Positions 1-7,363 of a DNA stretch of 64,000 nt are shown in pieces. The stretch comes from Hymenobacter sp. BT18 (lineage in GTDB: Bacteria; Bacteroidota; Bacteroidia; Cytophagales; Hymenobacteraceae). Numbering within the stretch: position 1 is the stretch's first letter; each line of letters begins with the position of its first letter. Made by a program: the position numbers and the translations under genes. The notes under the pieces were generated by a model, which was given only the letters and a program-made list of their open reading frames with translations, did no database searches and was not told the DNA's origin. Location: NCBI RefSeq assembly GCF_012273015.1, contig NZ_CP050954.1:4194001-4258000 (forward strand). Reading direction: 5' to 3'.

Positions 1-640
1 TGGCATCGGCGCCCAGCGGATAAAACGTTCGGCTACGGGTGCGGTCAACGGTCAGATCAGGGTGCGTCAGTTCCACTCCGGTATCCAGAATCCAGACGGT
101 TTTGCCTACGCCGCTGGCCGTGCCTACGCGCTTGATGCCGTAGGGAATGGTTTGGGTAGAAGCAGTCGTCGTGGTGGTCGTTGTCGTCTGCTCAATGGTC
201 ATCACCTGGTCGGGCTCCACGTAGTCAACCCGGGCATCCTGGGCCAGGTCGGCGGCCTCAGCCGCGGTCAGATCAGCTGCAAACCCGCGCAATACCTGGC
301 TGTAGGTGCGGCCTACTTTTTCGGCCCGCAGCCCGCGCTGCCGCAGCAGCCCCTGGGCTACACCGCGCACTTTCTCACCCCGTTCCGCGTAACGGGCCTC
401 GGTGATTTCGGCCTCATTCGCAGCAATATCGTCCAGCGCATCACTTCCGTCTTTCAGCACCACAATGTACTTCCCGGCAACGGCCTGACCGGCTACTTTG
501 CTCGCTGAGCTGATCGGGCTGGCGGGGCGAGGGTCGTTGGGGGTAATGGAGTCTTTGGCGCAGCTGGCCAGCAAGGAAGAACCTAAAATAGCTGTACCCA
601 ACCAGGCACTGAAACGGAAATTCTGAACGAGATTCACCAT
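1..640 (-). CDS. Subtilisin-like (S8) serine peptidase lipoprotein, partial
   Basis: The ATG at 638-640 opens a minus-strand frame that runs without a stop past the left edge of the window (213 codons visible). The N terminus has a hydrophobic stretch ending in a lipobox (LLASC, Cys27), so export and lipid anchoring are predicted. Residues around 50-140 look like an inhibitor I9-type propeptide (GKYIVVLKDG near its start, then DYVEPDQVM near its end). The catalytic domain begins next and shows the subtilase Asp motif VWILDTGVELTHPDL. The His and Ser motifs lie outside the window. The family is a secreted endopeptidase made as a zymogen. A bidirectional terminator and a 222-base gap separate it from the regulator gene upstream. 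Confidence 0.85.
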   Translation of the reverse strand, partial: MVNLVQNFRFSAWLGTAILGSSLLASCAKDSITPNDPRPASPISSASKVAGQAVAGKYIVVLKDGSDALDDIAANEAEITEARYAERGEKVRGVAQGLLRQRGLRAEKVGRTYSQVLRGFAADLTAAEAADLAQDARVDYVEPDQVMTIEQTTTTTTTTASTQTIPYGIKRVGTASGVGKTVWILDTGVELTHPDLTVDRTRSRTFYPLGADA

Positions 641-802
641 GCGTAATCAACAGGGGTTACGTGAGATAAAAGACTGCTCAGGGGCGGTCTGGAGGCCGGA
701 AACCAGCTTATCCGTTTGATAAGTGTATGACCGGTTGCTTGCTTACCAGACAATAGCTACTTCGCTATAGTTCACATTTTTTTCAAAAATCGGCAACCAA
801 AT

Positions 803-834
803 AAAAAAGCCGCTCGTATAGAAGCGGCTTTTTT
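803..834 (-). terminator. Rho-independent terminator after the response regulator gene
   Basis: An 11-bp perfect stem (AAAAAAGCCGC / GCGGCTTTTTT) with a 10-base loop lies just beyond the stop codon of the regulator gene at 863. It ends in a T run on the minus strand and has an A run on the other side, so it could work in both directions. Confidence 0.8.
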
Positions 835-862
835 TGCGAAAATGGCAAAATTATGTTGGCGG

Positions 863-2041
863 CTATTTCCCGGCAAAGGCGCGGGCATCAGCCTCCGTAA
901 TCGTGTCGTCGCTCATAATGACGAGGCGCTCTACCACGTTGCGCAACTCGCGGATGTTGCCGCGCCAGTCGAGGCTTTGTAGGTAGCCCAAAGCCGCGTC
1001 GTCAATCTTCTTGGGCTTGTCCCCGTAGTCCTGGGCAATGTCCTGCAGAAATTTCTGAATGAGGGCCGGAATGTCTTCGCGCCGGTCGTTGAGGGCAGGC
1101 ACTTGGATCAGGATAACCGAGAGGCGGTGGTAGAGGTCTTCCCGGAAGTTGCGGTCGGCTATTTCCTGGAGCAGGTCTTTGTTGGTGGCGGCCAGCACGC
1201 GCACGTTCACCGAAATTTCCTTTTCGCCGCCCACGCGGGTAATCTTGTTTTCCTGCAGAGCCCGGAGCACCTTGGCCTGCGCTGAGAGGCTCATGTCGCC
1301 GATTTCGTCGAGGAACAAGGTGCCGCCGTCAGCCTGTTCGAACTTGCCGATGCGCTGCTTGACGGCCGAGGTAAAGGAGCCTTTTTCGTGGCCAAACAGT
1401 TCCGACTCAATCAGCTCGGACGGAATAGCGGCGCAGTTTACTTCTACCAGCGGGCCGCTGGCGCGGTTGCTGAGCTCGTGAAGCTGGCGGGCTACCATTT
1501 CCTTGCCGGCTCCGTTGGGGCCTGTTATGAGCACGCGGGCATCGGTGGGGGCTACCTTCTCAATGGCCTTGCGCACGGCACCCAGGGCCGCCGAGTCGCC
1601 CACCATTTCCGAGTTTTTGGCCAGCTTTTTCTTCAGGGTTTTGTTTTCCGTGGCTAGCTTGGTGGTTTCGGTGGCCAGCTTGGTGCGGTCCAGGGCGTTG
1701 CGCACCGTCACGAGCAGGCGGTTCAGGTCTGGTGGCTTCTGCAGGAAATCGTAGGCGCCTTTTTTGGTGGCATCCACGGCCATTTCCACGTTGCCATGAG
1801 CTGAGACCATAATAAAGGCGGCTTCCGGCGCCACAATACGGGCCCTTTCCAACACCTCAATACCATCCATCTTGGGCATCTTCACGTCGCAGAGCACTAC
1901 GTCGTACTTGTCTTTGATGAGCATATCCAGGCCGGTAGGGCCATCTTCGGCCTGGCTTACCTGGTAGTTCTCATACTCCAGAATTTCTTTCAGGGTGTTC
2001 CGGATAGCGCGTTCGTCGTCAATAATCAGGATGCGGGGCAT
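863..2041 (-). CDS. NtrC-like response regulator (REC + AAA+), no DNA-binding domain
   Basis: The 392-residue protein has a receiver domain (residues 1-115; phosphoacceptor Asp52 in LCDVKMPKMDG, Lys102), a coiled linker rich in KLATE-type repeats (120-142), and an AAA+ domain with Walker A GPNGAGKE (174-181), Walker B TLFLDE (241-246) and an arginine-bearing NIRELRNVVERL segment at the end. The loop that contacts sigma-54 in NtrC (GAFTGA) reads GSFTSA (221-226). The protein stops right after the AAA+ domain, so the Fis-type helix-turn-helix of classical family members (about 450 residues) is absent. It is probably a phosphorelay-controlled ATPase; whether it acts with sigma-54 is uncertain. 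No histidine kinase gene is adjacent. Confidence 0.85.
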   Translation of the reverse strand: MPRILIIDDERAIRNTLKEILEYENYQVSQAEDGPTGLDMLIKDKYDVVLCDVKMPKMDGIEVLERARIVAPEAAFIMVSAHGNVEMAVDATKKGAYDFLQKPPDLNRLLVTVRNALDRTKLATETTKLATENKTLKKKLAKNSEMVGDSAALGAVRKAIEKVAPTDARVLITGPNGAGKEMVARQLHELSNRASGPLVEVNCAAIPSELIESELFGHEKGSFTSAVKQRIGKFEQADGGTLFLDEIGDMSLSAQAKVLRALQENKITRVGGEKEISVNVRVLAATNKDLLQEIADRNFREDLYHRLSVILIQVPALNDRREDIPALIQKFLQDIAQDYGDKPKKIDDAALGYLQSLDWRGNIRELRNVVERLVIMSDDTITEADARAFAGK

Positions 2042-2230
2042 GGGCTGAGAAAAGGCAGGGGAGAAAAATCAAAGAAACGAAAAGCCGGCCGCAAATAGGC
2101 GGGCCGGAATGGGAAAACCTCGTTGCCGCCAACTTGGGTTACTTGTCGAGGATAAGTCTGGCAGCTCAGCTGCTTTTCCTGCGTACGCTTGGCGGCGGGC
2201 AAAGGTAGTGGCCATGTGCGACGGACAGGC

Positions 2231-2265
2231 AAAAACGGCCGCCGCACCCGAAGATACGACGGCCG
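2231..2265 (-). terminator. Terminator of rnpB
   Basis: Read on the minus strand, a 13-bp stem with several G-U pairs closes on a TTCG tetraloop and is followed by five T residues. It lies immediately 3' of the RNase P RNA. Confidence 0.7.
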
Positions 2266-2267
2266 CC

Positions 2268-2705
2268 TGGTAGCCGGTGATGAGTCTGTAAGCCGGGTTT
2301 TGTCCGCTGCCGAAGCCGCGGCCCCACCATTTATCTAGGCCAGTCCTCGCGGAAAGGCTCCATCAACCTACCCGCTGACGCCGGACGAGCCGCCCGGTGC
2401 CCGCCCCCGAAAGGGCCGGCGTGCCAGCTTATTTGGTCTTTCAACCCCTGAGGTTTACCCAGCCGGCATGGTTGCCCAGCCGCTGGTGCGCTCTTACCGC
2501 ACCTTTTCACCCTTACCTTTTTTTGAGCTGATAGCTAGCTGCTATTAGCCTTCGCAGAACGAAAGCTAACAGCCAAAAAACGGCGGTAATTTTCTGTGGC
2601 ACTAGCTGTCCTAGGAGGCTTTACGCCGCCTAGTCCTTCCCGTTAGGAAGCAGGGTGCTCTGCGTTGCCCGGACTTTCCTCGTCGCCTTACTTGCGTTTG
2701 GCGCC
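2268..2705 (-). ncRNA. rnpB: RNase P RNA (bacterial class A)
   Basis: Read on the minus strand, the region contains the hallmark conserved segments of bacterial RNase P RNA: GAGGAAAGTCCGGGC at the 5' side, then AGTGCCACAGAAAATTACCG, then GGTGCGGTAAGAGCGCACC, and ACCCGGCTTACAGACTCATC near the 3' end, in the expected order. It is the catalytic RNA that processes the 5' end of tRNAs. The 3' end is fixed to within a few bases by the terminator at 2231-2265; the 5' end is approximate (P1 not resolved by eye). An AT-rich, self-complementary arm at about 2518-2595 probably corresponds to an extended P12 helix. Confidence 0.93.
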
Positions 2706-3135
2706 GCGGTGGGGCGACCCATCACTGCCAGCAAAGGTACGTAGCCTTTGCCGGGCTACCGCATCCGGCACCCGGTATTCGCGGAAGCAGGCCTCGGCAA
2801 GCCAGCGGCGGCTTGAGCCGAAGGGGCCAGTGTGGGTGACCAACACAAAGTTGCGCGGTGAGCAGCCTGGCCAAGCATTTTGCTAGTGGCTTATTGATGC
2901 GGTAAGAGTCAGATAGCCTGAGGTATAGGCTTATTGGGCAGACGGCAGTGCATTAAAAAGCTTTAATCATTTGCATTTAACCTATATAAAGTATTTCCTT
3001 GTGAAGGCAGGGCGTGTGGGACAGCGCAGTAGGGGGCGGGTTTGATGAGTGGGAAGGGAATGAGGTTAGAGCAGGCAGAAAACAAAAAGCAGAAGGTCTG
3101 AAACTGAACTGAAGACAGCACTAATTCAGCGACAC
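2706..3135. other. Intergenic region upstream of the bacteriocin-like cassette
   Basis: About 430 bases with no supported gene. Base composition falls to AT-rich from about 2890, with a run at 2953-2998. The promoter for the HTH gene at 3136 probably lies in the second half, but no clear TAnnTTTG element was found. Confidence 0.5.
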
Positions 3136-3450
3136 ATGAATTTCAGAAAGTACATCGAGAGAATTAAACATCTTGATTATCTAATAGGTAAAGAGGCTAC
3201 CGGCACGCCCGTAGAGCTGGCGCAGCGTCTGGAGATAAGCCGTTCACAGCTGTATAATATTCTGGACTACTTACGGGACGAAGGGCTAACCATTGATTTT
3301 TCTCGTAAGCGCAACAGCTTCTACTACGCCGATAAGGCCAAGCTTAAAATAGAGTTTTCGCTGAAGGTTCTGCGGGATGATGATAGCCAAAATATTGTTG
3401 GTGGATTTTATAAAAATTATTTTCCGATTCAATTTTATTGGACGGAGTGA
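3136..3450 (+). CDS. Small winged-helix/HTH DNA-binding protein
   Basis: The 104-residue protein has a central helix-turn-helix of the HTH_11/DeoR type (TGTPVELAQRLEISRSQLYN, residues 23-42, then LRDEGLTIDFSRKRNSFYY as the wing). There is no ligand-binding domain. It lies 121 bases upstream of the first of two double-glycine peptides and in the same direction, so it is the likely local regulator of that cassette. Similar small HTH proteins beside bacteriocin-like peptide genes are known to me from Bacteroidota, but the pairing here is an inference from position. Codon use is more AT-rich than in the surrounding housekeeping genes. Confidence 0.75.
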   Translation: MNFRKYIERIKHLDYLIGKEATGTPVELAQRLEISRSQLYNILDYLRDEGLTIDFSRKRNSFYYADKAKLKIEFSLKVLRDDDSQNIVGGFYKNYFPIQFYWTE

Positions 3451-3571
3451 GGCTTCTTTTGTGCTATAGCAGCTGGGGTAACACCTACGCTGCTGGCTTA
3501 CAAACGTGACCTCAAGGCGTAGCTGGCTGCCTACAAATGCCCGCGCATAGTATCTCTCTTACCAACAACAC

Positions 3572-3778
3572 ATGAACAACTTTTCTGCACAACTGGAAGA
3601 ATTCGGCGTGATTTCAATGAACGCTGAGGACATGCAACAGGTAGAAGGCGGCCTGTTTCCCATTGTGGTTCTGGGCGTGGTTATCACCGCTGAAGCAGCT
3701 GGCTGGATTGCCGCTGGCACCGTAGCTGCTGGCCTGTTCGGGGCTGGTGTGTACGTAGGCTACACCACCGCTAAGTAG
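3572..3778 (+). CDS. Double-glycine-leader peptide 1 (bacteriocin-like)
   Basis: The 68-residue product splits into a 27-residue acidic leader ending in MQQVEGG and a 41-residue hydrophobic core starting LFPIVVLGVV and ending VYVGYTTAK. The leader ending in GG is the recognition and cleavage site for peptidase-containing (C39) ABC exporters in known class II bacteriocins. The core is rich in Ala and Gly and contains a GxxxG motif (GVYVG), typical of helix-helix contacts in two-peptide (class IIb) bacteriocins. A second peptide with a leader of exactly the same length lies 100 bases downstream. No exporter or C39 peptidase gene is in this window. An alternative role as a signalling peptide cannot be excluded. 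Confidence 0.75.
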   Translation: MNNFSAQLEEFGVISMNAEDMQQVEGGLFPIVVLGVVITAEAAGWIAAGTVAAGLFGAGVYVGYTTAK

Positions 3779-3878
3779 TCGGGTTGCGGTCTTCGGGGTA
3801 CAGGGCTAGCACGTTGTGCAGTGCCGTTGATGTTCTCCGAGCCAGTCAGATGTTTCCTAACCACAAAATAATAAACGT

Positions 3879-4064
3879 ATGAACGCTCAGTTGTTGAAAC
3901 TGGACGAGTTCAACCTGGTTGAACTGTCCCACGACGAAAATGCCGAAATCGAAGGTGGCTTTCTGGTTCAGTTCCTGGCAATCGGTGCAGCTATGGCTGC
4001 GGGGGTTGCTATTTACGAGGCCGGCAAATACACCGGTGAGTTCATCTACCACGTAACGCACTAA
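3879..4064 (+). CDS. Double-glycine-leader peptide 2 (bacteriocin-like)
   Basis: The 61-residue product has a 27-residue leader (starting MNAQLLKLDEFNLVEL and ending NAEIEGG) and a 34-residue core with a hydrophobic Ala/Gly helix (IGAAMAAGVAIYEAG) followed by the C-terminal motif GKYTGEFIYHVTH. The GKYTG segment is a GxxxG motif. The equal leader lengths of peptides 1 and 2, their tandem position and complementary GxxxG cores suggest a two-peptide bacteriocin. The next small ORF starts 15 bases after this stop and repeats the C-terminal motif. Function is inferred from architecture only. Confidence 0.75.
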   Translation: MNAQLLKLDEFNLVELSHDENAEIEGGFLVQFLAIGAAMAAGVAIYEAGKYTGEFIYHVTH

Positions 4065-4079
4065 TTTAATTCCCGAATT

Positions 4080-4229
4080 ATGAAAATGGCCGACACGGAA
4101 TTGCTGGAGAAATTTGCTTATCTATTGCAAAATAAATACGCAAAACCTTTTCTTATTTTTTTCTCGGCTTATTTCATTTTTAGGTTCGGGAAATGCGTAG
4201 GTGAATTTATTTACTATGTAACCAGGTAA
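4080..4229 (+). CDS. 49-residue membrane peptide sharing the C-terminal motif of peptide 2; possible immunity protein
   Basis: ATG at 4080 starts a 49-codon frame 15 bases after peptide 2. It has no double-glycine leader: the N terminus (MKMADTELLEKFAYLLQNKY) is charged, followed by one strongly hydrophobic segment (PFLIFFSAYFIF) and the C terminus FGKCVGEFIYYVTR. This aligns with the end of peptide 2 as GK..GEFIY.VT, while many of the underlying codons differ at synonymous positions. That argues for selection on protein sequence rather than a recent DNA duplication. The ORF is markedly AT-richer than its neighbours. A cognate immunity protein or a third, leaderless peptide are both possible; I favour immunity because it lacks a leader and sits last in the cassette. 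Confidence 0.65.
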   Translation: MKMADTELLEKFAYLLQNKYAKPFLIFFSAYFIFRFGKCVGEFIYYVTR

Positions 4230-4244
4230 ATTCACCTTTCAAGC

Positions 4245-4285
4245 AAAAAGGGGCCGCATGAATAGTCTATTCATGCGGCCCTTTT
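4245..4285 (+). terminator. Rho-independent terminator closing the bacteriocin-like cassette
   Basis: A perfect 14-bp stem (GGGCCGCATGAATA / TATTCATGCGGCCC) with a three-base loop is followed by TTTT and preceded by an A run. It starts 16 bases after the stop of the 49-residue ORF and defines the 3' end of the unit. Confidence 0.88.
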
Positions 4286-4408
4286 ACGTTTTGCAATTAC
4301 TGTATATGGCAACAGCCGTTTGGCAACCAGTGCGACCCGCAGTTAGTGGCTCCCCGAGTAATAGTAGCAGGAAAAGAAACTGCTAAGATCTGACCTTAGC
4401 TTGGTGTC

Positions 4409-4807
4409 CTAATAGTAGGATTTGATGCTCAGAAGGTTCGGTACGCTCATCCTGTTAGGCGCCAGGAAAAAGTAGCCGCACACCACCGGTAAAACAATGG
4501 CCACGGCCAGATCCAGGGCCTGTACTGCTCCTAGTACGTAGCGTTGCTGACTGACTATCGAAAGCAGCAGCCCCAAGAAATAGGGGAGGATAACGGAGTA
4601 AATCAGGTAAACAAAGGGTGGGGCCAGCGCGTGTAGCTTGCCTCTGATTTTCCAACGAAGCAAAGGCAAGAGCAGGCCGAGAGCAGCCAAGCCTACGCCC
4701 CCGCTAACCTCGACAGGGCTGAGCGGCCAACTCCCATAAGTCGCATATACTGCCAGGAACCAAACCAAAAGGCTGGGTAGAAACACAAACAGCAGGAGTA
4801 TGCCCAT
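4409..4807 (-). CDS. Hypothetical integral membrane protein (about 4 TM)
   Basis: The 132-residue protein is very hydrophobic, with predicted membrane helices at about residues 3-23, 36-52, 66-86 and 92-114. A basic loop (RWKIRGKLH) lies between the second and third. I do not recognise the family. It is in the same direction as the secreted protein at 4846-5271 (38-base gap) and they may be co-transcribed. No catalytic motif is visible. Confidence 0.6.
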   Translation of the reverse strand: MGILLLFVFLPSLLVWFLAVYATYGSWPLSPVEVSGGVGLAALGLLLPLLRWKIRGKLHALAPPFVYLIYSVILPYFLGLLLSIVSQQRYVLGAVQALDLAVAIVLPVVCGYFFLAPNRMSVPNLLSIKSYY

Positions 4808-4845
4808 AGCGGTACGCTTCTGGTTTTAAACGTATGACTTATAGC

Positions 4846-5271
4846 TTAAGGGCGCTTTGGTAAAGGACGAGGCTTCACAAAATATCTATCCAACTTCTCA
4901 ATTTCTGCCTGAGTGTTTCGGGAAACGATGCGTTGGCAAATATGAAGATCTTGGCCTGAATTGGTGTAGAGGACATAAGTGCTACCCGCAACTAGGCGAA
5001 TGCCGCAACTACTGCCAGTATGCAGCGTTAGGGTGTCAGCAGGCTGCCCGCGCCATGTTTTTAAGGGAACAAACCTGTAAGTGGCGCTGAAAGAAGTCGA
5101 TGAATCGTTAAGCTGACTGACTTGAACTAGCTTTCCGAGGAAAATCAAAGAATTTGCCTTGACTGCACAGTTGAATTCGCGGGCCTGAATGCTGCATTTG
5201 CAGCCTATAGCTACTCCTGATGCCAGTAGCAACAGCGTAGAGACCAGCAAAAAAGTAGTTAACAGGCGCAT
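4846..5271 (-). CDS. Secreted Cys-rich protein with NTR/TIMP-like features
   Basis: The chosen start (ATG at 5269-5271) gives a clean signal peptide, MRLLTTFLLVSTLLLLASGV, and avoids overlap with the peptidase gene ending at 5310; an upstream in-frame ATG at 5325 would overlap it. The mature part begins CKCSI and contains C-AVKANSLIFLGKL, then SCGIRL and HICQRI. This Cys spacing with a CxC near the mature N terminus resembles bacterial netrin-like (TIMP-like) domains, whose role in bacteria is unclear. Length 141 residues. The product is probably periplasmic or exported, with disulfides. The family match is tentative. Confidence 0.6.
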   Translation of the reverse strand: MRLLTTFLLVSTLLLLASGVAIGCKCSIQAREFNCAVKANSLIFLGKLVQVSQLNDSSTSFSATYRFVPLKTWRGQPADTLTLHTGSSCGIRLVAGSTYVLYTNSGQDLHICQRIVSRNTQAEIEKLDRYFVKPRPLPKRP

Positions 5272-5309
5272 GCTTGGAATAGGCGGGCTAGGGTTGAAAA
5301 CGTACTGAC

Positions 5310-7175
5310 TTACTTCCCTTCCCACACATTATCCTTCGGGTAGCTGTCGGGCACCAGCGTAGCGCCCAGCTTCACCTGCTTCACGGCTTTGGTGGTGGCT
5401 AGGGGCACCGTCACGGTGCGGGCGCCTGTTTCCCAGACTTCGATGGTGCGGTGCACCTGCTGGGCGGAGTTGTCCTGATACGTTACCGTGAGGTACACGG
5501 GCACGGGCTTGGTGCCTTTGGCTTCCACGGTCACGTCGTAGCCGGTGGCGGTTTTGGCCACGTTCTGGATGGCCAGGTCGGGGTAGCCGCCGTCGAAAAA
5601 CCACCGTTGCCAGAACCAGTTGAGGTTGCGGCCCGCCCCGGCGTTCATCGAGTTGAAGAAGTCGTAGGGCATGGGGTGCTTGCCGTTCCAGTTGCGGATG
5701 TAGGTGTGCAGGGCTTTCGTAAACAGCTCGTCGCCCAGCATATCCTTCACGTAGAGGTAGCCCAGGCCGGGCTTGGGGTAAGAGTTCAGGAAGAAAGGCA
5801 GCCCGTTCTGCTGGGTCGTCAGGGTCATAATGGGCAGGTCCGACTCAGTATCGGCGTTCTGGGCGTAGGGGGCAATGCCATAATCGTCGTCCAGCGTGGG
5901 GTCAATCTGCTTGGAAATCAGCCATTCGCCAATGGTGGCCCAGCCCTCATCCATCCAGCCGTACTTGGTTTCGTTGATGCCCATGTAGAACGGAAACATC
6001 GTGTGGAAAATCTCGTGGTCGGTGAGCGTAATGGCGTCCTGGCGGCTCTCCACGGGGTTGTCGTTCACCATCATCGGGTACTCCATCTGGTCGAGGCCAT
6101 CGAAGATAGTTTCGTGGGAGTAGGGAAACGGCCACTTGGGGAAGTTGTAGCTCATGGCCTCCACCGTTTTGCGGGCGAAGTGAATTACCTCCTCGTAGTC
6201 TTTGTGCTTGGTGTTGTACACGGCATCCACGCGGGTGCGGCGCTTGGTGGTGGGGTCCACAACCAAGCTACTAGATTGCCACACGTAGTGGTCGGCGGTG
6301 GCAAACACGAAGTCCGTCACGTTCTTAGCCTCAAAGTGCCAGGTGTTCTGCGCGTTCGGGGCGGTTATGTCTTGCTTCTTGAGGTCGGCTTCGGTGATGA
6401 TGCTGGTAATGGCATCTTTCTTTTCCGCGTCGCGCAGGCGTTTTGCGTACTTTTTGCCCAGCACGGCGTCGGCGTTGGTCAGGTCGCCGGTCGCCCATAC
6501 CACGAAGTTGCGGGGCACGGTGATGTCGGCCGAGAAGTTGGCGAAGTCGTTGTAGAACTCCTGGGAGCCGATGTAGGGGTGGCGGTTCCAGCCATCGATG
6601 TCGTCGTAGACGGCCACACGCGGGAAAAAGTACGCTACAAAGTCGGCCCCGGGCTCAATTTCCCCGGTACGCATGTGGGAGCCTTTGTTGAGCGTGTAGC
6701 TGTAGGTCACGCTGATCTGAGCCGTCTGCTTCGCGCCCAAAGTGCGGGGCAGGGGCACGAACATGTTGGTGGCGTCGGGCCGCAGCTTGGCCACGTCCAC
6801 GGCCTGCCCATTGATGCTCAGGGCCTCAATTTTCATTCCCTCCGTAAGGTCTTCGGGGCTGATGCGGCCGGCCCGGGGGGCGCCTTGCTGGTAGTAGTTG
6901 GGGTAGATTTTAAACAGCAACTGCCGCAGCGAATCGGGGCTTTGGTTGTGGTAGGCAATCTGCGCGGTGCCCGCCACGCGCCGGCTGGCCGGGTCGAAGT
7001 TGACTTTGAGGGTGTAATCGGCCGAGTTCTGCCAGTAGTTGGGACCGGGCTGGCCATTTTCGGCGCGGGTGCCTTTGGCGTAGGTGGCCTGCAGGTTGCG
7101 CGGCACCGGCAGCGGCTGCTGGGCTAGGGCCGAGAAGGAAAGGAGGGAAGCGGCGAGCAGTAAGGGGAGTTTCAT
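5310..7175 (-). CDS. M1 family zinc metallopeptidase, secreted
   Basis: From the ATG at 7173-7175 the protein has 621 residues and a signal peptide (MKLPLLLAASLLSFSALAQ). A longer frame extends upstream to 7313, but that part is read from an intergenic inverted repeat and carries no signal, so the shorter start is preferred. The N-terminal half is a beta-rich M1-type domain. The zinc site is HEIFH (about 387-391) followed after 18 residues by Glu410 in WMDEGWAT, the gluzincin HExxH-x18-E pattern. The substrate-facing GLDQMEYPMM segment stands where aminopeptidases have GAMEN. It probably trims peptides outside the cytoplasm. The gene lies downstream of the Smr gene, from which the repeat at 7248-7348 separates it. 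Confidence 0.9.
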   Translation of the reverse strand: MKLPLLLAASLLSFSALAQQPLPVPRNLQATYAKGTRAENGQPGPNYWQNSADYTLKVNFDPASRRVAGTAQIAYHNQSPDSLRQLLFKIYPNYYQQGAPRAGRISPEDLTEGMKIEALSINGQAVDVAKLRPDATNMFVPLPRTLGAKQTAQISVTYSYTLNKGSHMRTGEIEPGADFVAYFFPRVAVYDDIDGWNRHPYIGSQEFYNDFANFSADITVPRNFVVWATGDLTNADAVLGKKYAKRLRDAEKKDAITSIITEADLKKQDITAPNAQNTWHFEAKNVTDFVFATADHYVWQSSSLVVDPTTKRRTRVDAVYNTKHKDYEEVIHFARKTVEAMSYNFPKWPFPYSHETIFDGLDQMEYPMMVNDNPVESRQDAITLTDHEIFHTMFPFYMGINETKYGWMDEGWATIGEWLISKQIDPTLDDDYGIAPYAQNADTESDLPIMTLTTQQNGLPFFLNSYPKPGLGYLYVKDMLGDELFTKALHTYIRNWNGKHPMPYDFFNSMNAGAGRNLNWFWQRWFFDGGYPDLAIQNVAKTATGYDVTVEAKGTKPVPVYLTVTYQDNSAQQVHRTIEVWETGARTVTVPLATTKAVKQVKLGATLVPDSYPKDNVWEGK

Positions 7176-7247
7176 GCGGCGGAATGAGTTGCTGCCGCAA
7201 AGTACCCGTATGGCCCGGAATGGTTGCCTATTTGCAGAAAAAGGAAC

Positions 7248-7348
7248 TGTCATCCTGAGCAAAGCGAAGGACCTTGTTACGTTTGGCTGATGTCGTTTTT
7301 CGATTTCGGGCAAACGTAATAAGGTCCTTCGCTTTGCTCAGGATGACA
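7248..7348. repeat. Dispersed inverted repeat (TGTCATCCTGAGC family), copy 1
   Basis: Two arms of about 38 bp (outer ends TGTCATCCTGAGCAAAGCG and the reverse complement, inner part AAGGACCTT then TTACGTTTG) flank a 25-base spacer. The arms are almost perfectly complementary. The same outer sequence recurs at 28118, 32167 and 62098, and a related one (CGTCATGCTGAGC) at 26946, 29079 and 33090. Here it lies in the gap downstream of the Smr gene and upstream of the M1 peptidase. Confidence 0.85.
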
Positions 7349-7363
7349 AAAGATTGGGACGGG

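Noticed and set aside
2665..2886. Open frame on the plus strand overlapping rnpB
   Set aside because: It covers the 5' end of the RNase P RNA gene and has no protein-family features.
3451..3516. In-frame continuation after the HTH gene stop (AIAAGVTPTLLAYKRDLKA)
   Set aside because: Slightly like a hydrophobic peptide core, but it has no start codon or leader; treated as non-coding.
5451..7127. Long open frame on the plus strand opposite the M1 peptidase gene
   Set aside because: Low-complexity Val/Gly/His-rich product typical of antisense frames in high-GC genes; the minus strand carries a full zinc peptidase with signal peptide.
7176..7313. Upstream extension of the M1 peptidase frame
   Set aside because: The added residues come from the inverted repeat and would hide the signal peptide.
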